DNA of 64,000 bases from assembly GCA_002211745.1 (NCBI GenBank), contig CP022114.1, positions 4,000,645 to 4,064,644 on the forward strand. Reading direction: 5' to 3'. Below are positions 46,658 to 56,610 of this stretch, one piece after another. Every line of letters starts with the position of its first letter. The stretch's first letter is position 1. The DNA comes from Kluyvera genomosp. 3. GTDB taxonomy: Bacteria > Pseudomonadota > Gammaproteobacteria > Enterobacterales > Enterobacteriaceae. Below the pieces are notes generated by a model that was given only the letters and a program-made list of their open reading frames with translations, searched no databases and was not told the DNA's origin. Both the position numbers and the translations under genes were made by a program.

Positions 46658-47886
46658 CTAACCCTGCGGCTGGTTACTGATCAGCCGCGACATAGTCTCC
46701 AGCGAATCCGTCCGCAGAATATACAGCCTTTTGAGCAACATCGGGTTATCACCCGGCTTCACCTTCCCTTTCACCGTCGTCACCGCCAGCTGAAAACCGG
46801 CATCTTTCGCCGCCTTCACCGCCGTCGCGTTATACCGCCAAACGGGTATGAAAGGAACAACACGTGCGGGTTAAACTGTGCCAGAGCCCGGCGTGAACGT
46901 TCAAAATCAAACAGAATATTGTGGTAGCTGCGGCTGAGCAGTATGGGCCGTCGATATCCGTCGACACGATGCAGAAAATGCGTGTGTGACTGGAAATCAA
47001 AGACGTCCTTAATCTCCTCCAGCTCGGAAACACTCATAAACTGCAGCGACTTCGGCGCCCACTTCTGTGGGTGGCGCTTAATGCGCGATGAGATGATAAA
47101 CGCGGTGGCCTTAAAGCCATACTGCTTGAGTATCGGGTAGGCGTAGCGGCTCACCGACTTCAGACCATCGTCAAAGGTAATAACCACCGCGCGCCCCGGC
47201 AGATTCGCGCGGTTATGCACGTAGTCATCCAACTGATACATCGTCAGCGTGGTGTAGCCCATATCGCGCAGCCAGGTCATCTGGTTACTAAAGGCGCGTA
47301 CCGAGGTGGTGGTTGATGTGTGACGAAAACGGGTGTTCTCTTCATCGCGCAGAATATGGTGATAGGTGATGACCGGAATACCGTTATCCACCTGCGCATC
47401 AAGCGCGCTGATATAGGCCAGGCGTTCACCGATACGGATCTGGTACCAGGTCTGATTCAGCCGATCTTTGAGTTTATTGACCACCGGATAGCGCAGGTTC
47501 TCTGCCAGGGTACCGAACGGCGCGCTCCCCACATCCGGCGCGTTATATACCGGTGTATCTTTCCAGGTGATCACATTCTGATTACTGAGCGGCTTGTTCA
47601 GATCTCCCAGTCCATCTTCCACGCGCTGCCGCCCCTGCACGGGCTCAAGGTGACCTTTGTCGATAAATCCTTTCCCGAAGCCAAAGCTAAAGGTGTAGTA
47701 ATCTTCGGCGCCCGGCTCAATGGCAATAATCTGCCCGGCACGCAGGTTACCGACCGTCTGGGTTTTATTGCCAATGCGCGCCCAGACCGTCGCGTCCTCA
47801 GTGGTTTGCATATAACGGGCAGGCAAAGCGGCGCTCACGCCACCAGCGAGGAAGAGCAGAAGAAAAACAACCGAGCGTATAGCCAT
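46658..47886 (-). CDS. yadE: Polysaccharide deacetylase family protein YadE
   Basis: Secreted protein with an SH3-like N-terminal part and a C-terminal NodB-type deacetylase domain. Motifs: [24 protein letters not shown] (metal Asp pair), [13 protein letters not shown] (metal His) and LSYPFGRYN. Substrate not known. One C is missing near 46838. Restored length is 409 aa, the E. coli length, ending SNQPQG. Signal peptide [19 protein letters not shown] supports the start at 47886. Confidence 0.92.
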
Positions 47887-47949
47887 GAGCAATAACCGAA
47901 GCGGGAACCGACTTCGCTATTGTAACAAAAGCGCGATCAATACCAATGT

Positions 47950-48390
47950 TTAAGGCTTATACAAATCATGGAGCAGTATAAATGGCGGATTTTTTTGCTG
48001 TTGGTGCCACAGGCTCGTCACACCGGGCGTTCCCAGCTCAACAATACGGTTGCGGAAGTCGCTACTGCTGAGCGTATCCCTCAGAGAAACCATTCTCTCA
48101 ATCAATGAATACTGAATCCCCGCGATCACCTCACAGCCGCTGTGCTTATGGCTCATTAGCGAAGCAACGCGATAAGGCGCGGACCCGGCATTGTCAGTCA
48201 GAAAAATGACGCCGTCGCCGGAGTCGGTTTGATGCAGCGCGTCACACATCATCCGGCTCAGCATATTGGCGCTTAGTCCACGCCAGTAATTTACCGCCCG
48301 GCATTGCGGTAGCGGCCCGAACTTTTTTTCCAGACGATCCAGCAGTTCCTGTGCGCGATCGTCATGGCAGGAAATCACCCAACCTAACAT
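47950..48390 (-). CDS. yadI: PTS EIIA-Man family component YadI
   Basis: Single-domain EIIA of the mannose family. The phospho-accepting His is in VISCHDDRAQELL, and FLTDNAGSAPYRVASL is the helix-loop typical of the fold. Intact 146 aa, the E. coli length. No cognate EIIB/C/D genes nearby, so an orphan component of unknown sugar. Confidence 0.92.
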   Translation of the reverse strand: MLGWVISCHDDRAQELLDRLEKKFGPLPQCRAVNYWRGLSANMLSRMMCDALHQTDSGDGVIFLTDNAGSAPYRVASLMSHKHSGCEVIAGIQYSLIERMVSLRDTLSSSDFRNRIVELGTPGVTSLWHQQQKNPPFILLHDLYKP

Positions 48391-48463
48391 AGCTTGCCTC
48401 CTTAGCAGGCAAGTAGTTTAGCGGAGTGATTGATAAAGAGGGGTGATGACTGTCAAAGAATAC

Positions 48464-48490
48464 TTCCCGGCAGACGCTGTCTGCCGGGAA
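48464..48490 (-). terminator. Hairpin after yadGH
   Basis: Perfect 12-bp stem TTCCCGGCAGAC/GTCTGCCGGGAA with a 3-nt loop, 12 bp past the yadH stop. No T run follows, so it is a stabiliser or weak terminator. Confidence 0.6.
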
Positions 48491-48501
48491 ATTACGCACA
48501 A

Positions 48502-49272
48502 TCAGCTGCGCAGACCGCGCCCGCGCTGAATGAGATACCAGCACAGCATGTAGAAGGCGATAATAAACACCACCAGCACGCCAAAGGTGGTCACCAGCGG
48601 CACGTCGTTAATACCGAGGAAGCCGTAGCGGAAGCCGCTGATCATATAGACGATCGGGTTCAGGTGCGACAGCCCCTGCCAGAACGGCGGCAGCAGCGTC
48701 AGCGAGTAGAACACGCCGCCGAGATAGGTCAGCGGCGTCAGCACGAAGGTCGGGATCAGGCTGATATCATCAAAAGTTTTCGCAAACACCGCATTCAGCA
48801 AACCGGCCAGCGAGAACAGAATCGCCGTCAGGATCAATGTCAGAGCCACAAAGACCCAGGAGTGCACCTGGAACGGCACGAAGAACAGCGAAACCGCCGT
48901 CACCAGGATGCCCACACACAGACCACGAGCGACCCCACCGCCGACAAAACCGGCGATGATCACGTGCGTCGGCACCGGCGCAACCAGCAGCTCTTCGATA
49001 TTGCGCTGGAACTTAGCGCTGAAGAACGACGACGCCACGTTGGCATAGGCGTTGGTAATAACCGCCATCATAATCAAGCCCGGCACGATAAACTGCATGT
49101 AGGTAAAGCCGTGCATTTCACCGATACGTGAACCGATCAGGTTACCGAAGATAATAAAGTACAGCGTCATGGTGATAACCGGCGGCACCAGCGTCTGCAC
49201 CCAGATACGCATAAAGCGATGGATCTCTTTTGCCCAGATGCTTTTCAGCGCGACCCAATAAAGCTGCATCAT
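48502..49272 (-). CDS. yadH: ABC-2 type transporter permease YadH
   Basis: Inner-membrane subunit with six predicted helices and the ABC-2 family segments LVPPVITMTLYFIIFGNLIG and FVLTPLTYLGGVFYSL. Intact 256 aa, the E. coli length. Overlaps yadG by 4 bp, so translationally coupled to its ATPase. Substrate not established. Confidence 0.95.
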   Translation of the reverse strand: MMQLYWVALKSIWAKEIHRFMRIWVQTLVPPVITMTLYFIIFGNLIGSRIGEMHGFTYMQFIVPGLIMMAVITNAYANVASSFFSAKFQRNIEELLVAPVPTHVIIAGFVGGGVARGLCVGILVTAVSLFFVPFQVHSWVFVALTLILTAILFSLAGLLNAVFAKTFDDISLIPTFVLTPLTYLGGVFYSLTLLPPFWQGLSHLNPIVYMISGFRYGFLGINDVPLVTTFGVLVVFIIAFYMLCWYLIQRGRGLRS

Positions 49273-50195
49273 GCGCGATCTCCTTGTTTTTCATGAACCA
49301 GCGAAACAAACAGCTCTTCCAGACGGTTCGCTTTGTTACGCATACTCAGCACCTGAATGCCCTGGGCGCTCAGCTGGCTGAAGACGCTGTTAATCCCCTG
49401 CTCACGCAGTACTTCCACTTCCAGCGTTGAGGTATCGACCAGGTTGTACTGATAACCTTCAAGCTTCGGCAGCGGGCTTTTCGGCGCCAGATCGAGAATA
49501 AAGGTTTCCGATTTCAGCTTGGAAAGCAGCGCCTTCATCGAGGTGTTTTCCACCAGCTCGCCGCGCTGAATAATGCCGATATTGCGGCACAGCATTTCGG
49601 CTTCTTCCAGATAGTGAGTGGTGAGAATAATGGTGGTGCCTTTATCGTTGAGATCCTTGAGGAATCCCCACATGGAACGACGCAGTTCGATATCCACGCC
49701 CGCGGTCGGCTCATCGAGGATCAGCAGTTTCGGCTCATGCATCAGCGCACGCGCGATCATCAGACGGCGCTTCATCCCGCCGGAGAGCATTCGCGCGCGT
49801 TCGTTGCGTTTTTCCCACAGATCGAGCTGCTTCAGGTATTTTTCGCTGCGAATAACCGCTTCTTTACGTTCAACACCATAATAACCGGCCTGATTCACCA
49901 CAATTTGCTGCACGGTTTCAAACGGGTTGAAGTTGAACTCCTGCGGCACCAGCCCGAGCTGACGCTTGGCGTTGACCACGTCTTTTTGCAGGTCGTAGCC
50001 AAAGACGCTGACGCGCCCGGAGGTTTTATTCACCAGCGAGCTGATGATGCCGATAGTGGTGGATTTACCCGCGCCGTTCGGCCCCAACAGCGCGTAAAAA
50101 TCTCCGGCTTCCACTTTCAGATCGATCCCACGCAGCGCTTGCACACCGCCCGGATAGGTCTTCGTCAGTTGCTCTAATTCCAGTGCAATGGTCAT
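49269..50195 (-). CDS. yadG: ABC transporter ATP-binding protein YadG
   Basis: ATPase partner of YadH. Walker A LLGPNGAGKSTTIG, signature LSGGMKRRLMIAR, Walker B LLILDEPTAGVD, and an H-loop TTHYLEEAE. Intact 308 aa, the E. coli length, with a ~90-residue C-terminal extension typical of drug/export-type ATPases. Divergent from can. Confidence 0.96.
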   Translation of the reverse strand: MTIALELEQLTKTYPGGVQALRGIDLKVEAGDFYALLGPNGAGKSTTIGIISSLVNKTSGRVSVFGYDLQKDVVNAKRQLGLVPQEFNFNPFETVQQIVVNQAGYYGVERKEAVIRSEKYLKQLDLWEKRNERARMLSGGMKRRLMIARALMHEPKLLILDEPTAGVDIELRRSMWGFLKDLNDKGTTIILTTHYLEEAEMLCRNIGIIQRGELVENTSMKALLSKLKSETFILDLAPKSPLPKLEGYQYNLVDTSTLEVEVLREQGINSVFSQLSAQGIQVLSMRNKANRLEELFVSLVHEKQGDRA

Positions 50196-50296
50196 AGATT
50201 TTCGCTTACCTTACATTCCGATACTTGATATTGGGTTTTAATAAATCAGGACTTGCCCTATATTAACCCAACGAAAATTACTGGGTTACCGCTTCC

Positions 50297-50959
50297 ATGA
50301 ACGACATAGATACACTCATCAGCAACAATGCACTATGGTCAAAGATGCTGATAGAAGAGGATCCCGGTTTTTTTGAGAAACTGTCGCAAGCGCAAAAACC
50401 GCGCTTTCTATGGATCGGCTGTTCCGACAGCCGCGTTCCCGCCGAACGTCTCACCGGGCTTGAGCCAGGTGAGCTGTTTGTTCACCGTAACGTGGCAAAC
50501 CTGGTTATCCACACTGACCTCAACTGCCTTTCCGTGGTGCAGTATGCCGTTGATGTACTGGAAGTTGAACACATAATTATCTGCGGCCACTACGGTTGCG
50601 GCGGGGTACAGGCGGCGGTAGAGAACCCGGAGCTGGGCTTAATCGACAACTGGCTGCTGCATATCCGCGATATCTGGTTCAAACATAGTTCATTGCTGGG
50701 CGAGATGCCGCCAGAACGTCGTCTGGATACGTTATGTGAGCTGAACGTGATGGAACAGGTGTATAACCTGGGGCACTCCACCATCATGCAGTCTGCGTGG
50801 AAGCGCGGCCAGAAGGTGATGATTCACGGTTGGGCCTACGGTATTCATGACGGCCTGCTGCGCGATCTCGATGTGACCGCCACCAGCCGCGAAACCCTGG
50901 AGCAGCGTTACCGCCACGGGATTTCCAACCTCAAGTTAAAGCATATCAATCATAAGTAG
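50297..50959 (+). CDS. can: Beta-class carbonic anhydrase 2
   Basis: Interconverts CO2 and bicarbonate, needed for growth in air. Zinc ligands Cys and Asp in [12 protein letters not shown], His and Cys in [10 protein letters not shown]. Intact 220 aa, the E. coli length. Divergent from yadG across a ~100-bp promoter region. Confidence 0.98.
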   Translation: MNDIDTLISNNALWSKMLIEEDPGFFEKLSQAQKPRFLWIGCSDSRVPAERLTGLEPGELFVHRNVANLVIHTDLNCLSVVQYAVDVLEVEHIIICGHYGCGGVQAAVENPELGLIDNWLLHIRDIWFKHSSLLGEMPPERRLDTLCELNVMEQVYNLGHSTIMQSAWKRGQKVMIHGWAYGIHDGLLRDLDVTATSRETLEQRYRHGISNLKLKHINHK

Positions 50960-50967
50960 TGCAGGGA

Positions 50968-51044
50968 TTGCCGGGTGGCGGCTAACGCCTTACCCGGCCT
51001 ACAAGCCTGCGCCGTAGGCCTGATAAGCGAAGCGCCATCAGGCA
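50968..51044. repeat. REP pair (BIME) between can and hpt
   Basis: TGCCGGGTGGCGG...CCTTACCCGGC and GGCCTGATAAGCG...GCGCCATCAGGC between convergent can and hpt, 9 bp from each stop. Confidence 0.85.
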
Positions 51045-51052
51045 CCCACGCA

Positions 51053-51589
51053 TTACTCGTCTAACAGCACCACTTTGCCGACATACGGCAGATGGCGATA
51101 ACGCTGCGCGTAGTCGATACCGTAACCGACCACGAATTCGTCCGGGATGGAGAAGCCGACAAACTCAACCGGCACGTCCACTTCGCGGCGAGACGGTTTA
51201 TCCAGCAGCGTACAGATCGCCAGCGACTTCGGCTCACGCAGGCCGAGAATCTCGCGCACTTTCGACAGGGTATTGCCCGAATCAATAATGTCTTCGACGA
51301 TCAGCACGTCTTTACCGCGAATGTCTTCATCCAGGTCTTTAAGGATTTTCACGTCGCGGGTGGTCGACATACCGCTGCCATAGCTGGATGCCGTCATAAA
51401 ATCGACTTCGTGCGGTACCTGCACTTCACGGCACAGATCGGCCATGAACATGAATGAACCGCGCAGCAAACCCACCAACACCATTTCGCTGCCGCTATCT
51501 TTATAGCGCTCGTTAATCTGACGACCCAGTTCGGCGATACGCGCTTTGATCTCCGCTTCCGGGATCATCACTTCAACAGTATGTTTCAT
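51053..51589 (-). CDS. hpt: Hypoxanthine phosphoribosyltransferase
   Basis: Purine salvage of hypoxanthine (and guanine weakly) with PRPP. The PRPP motif [17 protein letters not shown] and [11 protein letters not shown] are present. Intact 178 aa, the E. coli length. Divergent from gcd; the shared upstream region carries a CRP box. Confidence 0.97.
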   Translation of the reverse strand: MKHTVEVMIPEAEIKARIAELGRQINERYKDSGSEMVLVGLLRGSFMFMADLCREVQVPHEVDFMTASSYGSGMSTTRDVKILKDLDEDIRGKDVLIVEDIIDSGNTLSKVREILGLREPKSLAICTLLDKPSRREVDVPVEFVGFSIPDEFVVGYGIDYAQRYRHLPYVGKVVLLDE

Positions 51590-51718
51590 TTAACTAACCA
51601 CATGATTTTAAATGTAAATCACTCAACCTGTTAACCCAGAGCCGCGAGGTTGATCAGCAAGCGAGAAAGTATACCAGCAAAACGATTAATGCGGCTAATT
51701 CGATAATAAAGCTCATTT

Positions 51719-51734
51719 TGTGATTTCGATCACA
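51719..51734. promoter_or_regulatory. CRP-cAMP binding site between hpt and gcd
   Basis: TGTGATTTCGATCACA fits the CRP consensus TGTGA-N6-TCACA in both arms. It is centred about 67 bp upstream of the gcd start and 137 bp upstream of hpt. It could control gcd directly; no transcription start is visible to settle activation against repression. Confidence 0.85.
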
Positions 51735-51793
51735 CTTGTTAAATCCTATAATCAAATGAAAGCAATAATTAACAAACAAACGGACACCTTTCT

Positions 51794-54184
51794 ATGGCTG
51801 AAACAAAAAACCAACAACCACGACTGCTCGCGAGGTTAACCACCCTCTTTGCGGCTTTTTGTGGTTTGTATCTTCTGATTGGCGGAGCTTGGCTGGTCGC
51901 CGTTGGCGGCTCCTGGTATTACCCGGTCGCCGGGCTGGTGATGCTGGGCGTTACCGCGCTGCTGTGGCGCGGTAAACGTTCGGCGCTATGGCTGTATGCG
52001 GTACTGCTGGTCGCCACCATGATCTGGGGCGTGTGGGAAGTCGGCTTCGACTTCTGGGCGCTCACCCCGCGTAGCGACGTGCTGGTCATCTTCGGCGTGT
52101 GGCTGATTCTGCCGTTCGTCTGGCGTCGCCTGATCGTGCCGTCCAGCGGTGCCGTTGGCGCACTGGTGATGGCACTGTTGATCAGCGCCGCTATTCTCAC
52201 GTGGGCAGGATTCCATGACCCGCAAGAAGTGAACGGCACATTGAGCGCCGACGCCACGCCTGCTGAGCCTATCTCGCAGATTGCAGACCAGGACTGGCCC
52301 GCCTATGGCCGTAACCAGGAAGGCCAGCGCTTCTCACCGCTTAAGCAAATTAACGCTGAGAACGTGCATAACCTGAAGGAAGCCTGGGTGTTCCGCACCG
52401 GCGACCTGAAGCAGCCAAACGATCCGGGTGAAATCACCAATGAAGTGACGCCGATTAAGATTGGCGACATGCTCTATCTGTGTACCGCCCACCAGCGTCT
52501 GTTCGCGCTGGATGCGGCCACCGGGAAAGAGAAATGGCACTTCGACCCGCAGTTGGGCACCGACCCGAGCTTCCAGCACGTGACCTGCCGCGGCGTGTCT
52601 TATCACGAAGCGACGGCGGCAAACGCCTCGCCTGACGTGGTGTCCGATTGCCCGCGCCGTATTATTCTGCCGGTGAACGATGGCCGAATTTTTGCCCTCA
52701 ACGCCGAGACCGGTAAGCTGTGCGAATCCTTTGCGAACAAAGGCATTCTGAACCTGCAAACCGATATGCCGGTTACCACGCCGGGGATGTATGAACCGAC
52801 TTCACCGCCGATCATCACCGATAAAGTGATTGTGATTGCCGGCGCGGTTACCGACAACTTCTCAACCCGTGAGCCGTCTGGCGTGATTCGCGGTTTCGAC
52901 GTTAACAGCGGCAAACTGCTGTGGGCCTTTGACCCGGGCGCGAAAGATCCTAACGCCCTTCCGCAACCCGGCCAGCACTATACCTTCAACTCGCCGAACT
53001 CCTGGGCACCCGCGGCCTACGATGCGAAGCTGGACCTGGTCTACCTGCCGATGGGCGTTACCACTCCGGATATCTGGGGCGGCAACCGCACACCTGAACA
53101 GGAACGCTTTGCCAGCTCCATTGTGGCGCTGAACGCCACCACCGGTAAACTTGCCTGGAGCTACCAGACCGTTCACCACGATCTGTGGGACATGGATATG
53201 CCTTCCCAGCCCACGCTGGCAGACATCACAGTCGATGGCAAAAACGTACCGGTTATCTACGCACCGGCCAAAACCGGCAACATCTTCGTGCTGGATCGCC
53301 GTAACGGCGAGCTGGTCGTCCCGGCACCGGAAAAACCGGTCCCGCAGGGCGCGGCGAAAGGCGACTACGTCACCAAAACTCAGCCGTTCTCTGACCTGAG
53401 CTTCCGTCCGAAGAAAGACCTGAGCGGTGCGGACATGTGGGGCGCCACCATGTTTGACCAGCTGGTATGCCGCGTGATGTTCCATCAGCTGCGCTATGAA
53501 GGCATCTTCACCCCACCGTCCGAGCAAGGCACGCTGGTGTTCCCGGGTAACCTGGGGATGTTTGAGTGGGGCGGTATCTCCGTCGATCCGAACCGTCAGG
53601 TGGCGATTGCCAACCCGATGGCGCTGCCGTTCATCTCTAAACTGATTCCACGCGGCCCAGGCAACCCGATGGAGCAGCCGAAGGACGCGAAAGGTAGCGG
53701 TACAGAAGCCGGTATTCAGCCCCAGTACGGCGTGCCGTACGGCGTGACGCTCAACCCGTTCCTCTCTCCGTTCGGACTGCCGTGCAAACAGCCAGCCTGG
53801 GGTTATATCTCCGCGCTGGATCTGAAAACCAATGAAGTGGTGTGGAAAAAACGTCTGGGTACACCGCAGGATAGCCTGCCGTTCCCGCTGCCGATTCCAT
53901 TGCCGTTCAATATGGGGATGCCAATGCTGGGCGGCCCGATTTCGACCGCCGGTAACGTGCTGTTTATCGCTGCAACCGCCGATAACTACCTGCGCGCTTA
54001 CAACATGAGCAACGGTGAGAAACTGTGGCAAGGACGTCTGCCAGCAGGCGGCCAGGCGACGCCGATGACCTATGAGGTCAATGGCAAACAGTTCGTGGTC
54101 ATCTCCGCGGGCGGCCACGGTTCGTTTGGCACAAAAATGGGCGACTATATCGTGGCCTACGCGTTACCTGACGACGCGAAGTAA
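51794..54184 (+). CDS. gcd: Quinoprotein (PQQ) glucose dehydrogenase
   Basis: Membrane-bound oxidation of glucose to gluconolactone in the periplasm, electrons to ubiquinone. Five N-terminal transmembrane helices (residues ~10-150), then an eight-bladed PQQ propeller with WPAYGRNQEGQRFSPLKQIN and FNSPNSWAPAAYDAKLDLVY. Intact 796 aa, the E. coli length. The window holds no PQQ synthesis genes, so activity may depend on outside PQQ, as in E. coli, or on genes elsewhere. Confidence 0.97.
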   Translation: MAETKNQQPRLLARLTTLFAAFCGLYLLIGGAWLVAVGGSWYYPVAGLVMLGVTALLWRGKRSALWLYAVLLVATMIWGVWEVGFDFWALTPRSDVLVIFGVWLILPFVWRRLIVPSSGAVGALVMALLISAAILTWAGFHDPQEVNGTLSADATPAEPISQIADQDWPAYGRNQEGQRFSPLKQINAENVHNLKEAWVFRTGDLKQPNDPGEITNEVTPIKIGDMLYLCTAHQRLFALDAATGKEKWHFDPQLGTDPSFQHVTCRGVSYHEATAANASPDVVSDCPRRIILPVNDGRIFALNAETGKLCESFANKGILNLQTDMPVTTPGMYEPTSPPIITDKVIVIAGAVTDNFSTREPSGVIRGFDVNSGKLLWAFDPGAKDPNALPQPGQHYTFNSPNSWAPAAYDAKLDLVYLPMGVTTPDIWGGNRTPEQERFASSIVALNATTGKLAWSYQTVHHDLWDMDMPSQPTLADITVDGKNVPVIYAPAKTGNIFVLDRRNGELVVPAPEKPVPQGAAKGDYVTKTQPFSDLSFRPKKDLSGADMWGATMFDQLVCRVMFHQLRYEGIFTPPSEQGTLVFPGNLGMFEWGGISVDPNRQVAIANPMALPFISKLIPRGPGNPMEQPKDAKGSGTEAGIQPQYGVPYGVTLNPFLSPFGLPCKQPAWGYISALDLKTNEVVWKKRLGTPQDSLPFPLPIPLPFNMGMPMLGGPISTAGNVLFIAATADNYLRAYNMSNGEKLWQGRLPAGGQATPMTYEVNGKQFVVISAGGHGSFGTKMGDYIVAYALPDDAK

Positions 54185-54190
54185 ATAAAA

Positions 54191-54249
54191 TGCCGACCCT
54201 TGGGTCGGCATCCTCACTCCCCGGGTCACGCGCTTTTTGTGGCCCGGGG
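54191..54249. terminator. Two hairpins between gcd and the DcrB-like gene
   Basis: TGCCGACCC-TT-GGGTCGGCA (54191-54210) directly after gcd, and CCCCGGG...CCCGGGG (54219-54249) just past the stop of the convergent small gene. Neither has a long T run. Confidence 0.6.
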
Positions 54250-54259
54250 AAATACGCAA

Positions 54260-54783
54260 TTATTTATCAAACTTAATCGACAGCAGCGACGCCCTGGCCG
54301 CCTCCTGATACTGCCCCACCAGATCTTTCGTCATATTAAACGCCGCCTGAACCGCTTTATCGTTTTCCGACGTCACCAGCAGCATATTCAGAATGTCCGT
54401 ATCCGCCGCCTGAGAGCGGAAGGTAATCAACCATGCTTTATGCCCATCAACCGTCACGGATTCCGCCTGCGGCTTATAGTTACTCAGCATTTTCAGCGTT
54501 GCGTCCTTTGCCACATCGAGCTTATCTGCGGGCAACGCGTGACGTCCGTTACTCACCCCAAGGATGCTTTTCCACGTTCATCACTATAAATAACCTGCGG
54601 ACGGTTTTCTGACGGGTATTTGATTTTTGCCATATCGTCAGGCATCGGCGTAAACGCCTGCGGGATCTCGATGCTCAACTTCAGCTCGGGAATGTTTTTA
54701 CGTTCCATCTTCATGTCAGCCTGTGCTGACACCGCCACCATCATGACCAAAGACGCTGCCAGAACCTTACCAAAGAGAGACAT
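54260..54783 (-). CDS. Hypothetical secreted protein, DcrB-like
   Basis: About 174 aa after restoring one G near 54558 (GGGGG run). Signal peptide MSLFGKVLAASLVMMVAVSA ending QA. The mature part has IPELKLSIEIPQAFTP, KYPSENRPQVIYSDE and a C-terminal helix-rich half (QYQEAARASLLSIKFDK). The pattern suggests the DcrB/DUF1795 fold, at moderate certainty; no lipobox Cys. E. coli has no gene between gcd and cueO as I recall, so this is accessory. Function unknown. RBS GAGGTG precedes the ATG. Confidence 0.7.
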
Positions 54784-54905
54784 GTTCACCTCGTGATTAA
54801 TTGTTAGCCACACGAGTATATATTTAATTTATCCGTTTGATAGGACGGAAATTTGTATCGCCCTTCAGCCGTTACCGGGTAGCGGCGACGCTACCCGGTT
54901 TCTCG

Positions 54906-56468
54906 CTAGACGGTAAAGCCCAGCATCATGCCGGTGTCTTCATGCTCCAGCAGGTGACAGTGCGCCATATAGGCCTGATCTTTCGGGGCCTCATGATCGA
55001 ACTTCACCAGCACTTCGCTCACGCCGCCTTCCACGCGCACCGTATCTTTCCAGCCCGTGCGATGCGCCGCCGGTGGTTGACCGTTTTCCCGCAAAATGCG
55101 GAACTGGGTACCGTGAATATGGAACGGGTGCAGCATCATGTCGCCCTCGCCGGAAATCACCCAGCGCTCGAACTTGCCCTTTTCCGCCGCGAACATCGGC
55201 TGGTTCATATCAAAGGCTTTGCCGTTGATCTTATTGGCATTATGGAAATCGAACCCGCCTTCGCCGTGCTGCATGTGGCCCATATTGCCGTGGTCCATTT
55301 TCATACCGCCGTGGCCCATCATGTCGCCATGATCCATTCCGCCCATCGCCTGATTGCCGTATTTCTTCATCAATGCCTGCATGCCCATCATATCAAGCAT
55401 CGGGTCCATCGATAGCTGGAGCTTACGCTCGGTCAGGCCGTCCAGTGACGGCAGCGCGGGCATTTTCGCCAGCGTATCCGGCAGCGTACCAGAGCCGGGA
55501 ATACCGATCGGCTGGATGTGCAGCACCGGTACGGCCTTATCAAACGGCGCAACCGCCATCCCATCTGGGTGACCGGCAGCGTTACCAGGTCGAATGCTTT
55601 GCCATCGCGCGCATCCACCAGCACTTCAAAACGCTCGCCCATCAGCATGGGTAGCTCGTTCACTTTTACCGGCTCGGACAGCAGGCCGCCGTCGCTCGCC
55701 ACCACGTACATCGGGCGTTTGTCGCTGATAGCCAGCGTCAGCGAGCGCGCGTTACAGCCGTTGAGCAGGCGCAGGCGCAGCCAGCCCGCGGCGGCGCATG
55801 CTGCGGGAACGGCGCGCCGTTAGTCAGCAGCGTATCGCCAAACCAGCCAACGGCAGCGCTCATCACATCCAGCTGGTAATCAATCTCGCCCGCCGCGGTG
55901 AATTTTTTGTCCTGCATAATCACCGGAATATCGTCGATACCCCACTGCTTAGGCAGCATCAGCTTCTGGCTGTCTTCATCCTCAATCAGCACCAGTCCAG
56001 CCAGCCCATCGCGACCTGATGCCCGGTTTTACCGTGCTGATGCGGATGGAACCAGCAGGTCGCCGCTCGCTGCATCGGCGTAAAGCTCACCGTGCGGCTG
56101 GCACCGGGCTGAATGATCCCCTGTGGGCCACCATCGACTTCACCTGGCACTTCCAGACCGTGCCAGTGCACGGTGGTCTCTTCCGGGAGCATATTCTGAA
56201 TTTTGACCGTGGCAGGAGTCCACTGCTGCAGACGAATAGCCGGGCCCAACAGGTTGCCGTTATAGCCCCAGGTGGTCGCCGTTTTCCCCGCAAACTGCGT
56301 TTTCCCGGCCTGCACGGTCAGCAGGATCTGGTTATTCGCGTCGGCGGTAAGGATCGGCGGAATAGCAAGCGTAGGACGTTCAGCGGCAAATACCGCACGA
56401 CTCCATAGCGGCAAGGCGCTGGCAACGCCGACGGCGGCGCTTAATTTGAGAAAATCACGACGATGCAT
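54906..56468 (-). CDS. cueO: Multicopper oxidase CueO (cuprous oxidase)
   Basis: Periplasmic oxidation of Cu(I) to Cu(II), protecting from copper. Tat signal [20 protein letters not shown]. Copper ligands in [29 protein letters not shown] and [15 protein letters not shown] Met/His-rich insert (55.25-55.4 kb) is the regulatory Cu-binding region and is more His-rich than in E. coli. Bases are missing near 56006, 55797 and 55561. Restored length is about 521 aa (516 in E. coli). Confidence 0.94.
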
Positions 56469-56502
56469 CGGTACTTCCTTTTCGGCTTGTGGTGATTATT
56501 TG

Positions 56503-56532
56503 AGCTTAAACCCTCCCCTGCAGGAAGGTCAA
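56503..56532 (-). promoter_or_regulatory. CueR-type promoter of cueO
   Basis: Minus strand: -35 TTGACC (56532-56527), -10 TAAGCT (56508-56503), spacer 18 bp filled by the dyad CCTTCC-TGCAGG-GGAGGG. The long spacer carrying a CCTTCC dyad is the MerR-family CueR arrangement known for cueO and copA. Confidence 0.82.
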
Positions 56533-56610
56533 GCGGAAAGCCATGAATAATGCTCCCGTGTTGTGGGTAAATATGTTAACGTGGAATATCGACGATGTAA
56601 GGTAGAAGAA

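Noticed and set aside
52862-54118. 418-codon open frame antisense to gcd
   Set aside because: Shadow of intact gcd in GC-rich coding sequence; no RBS or family motif.
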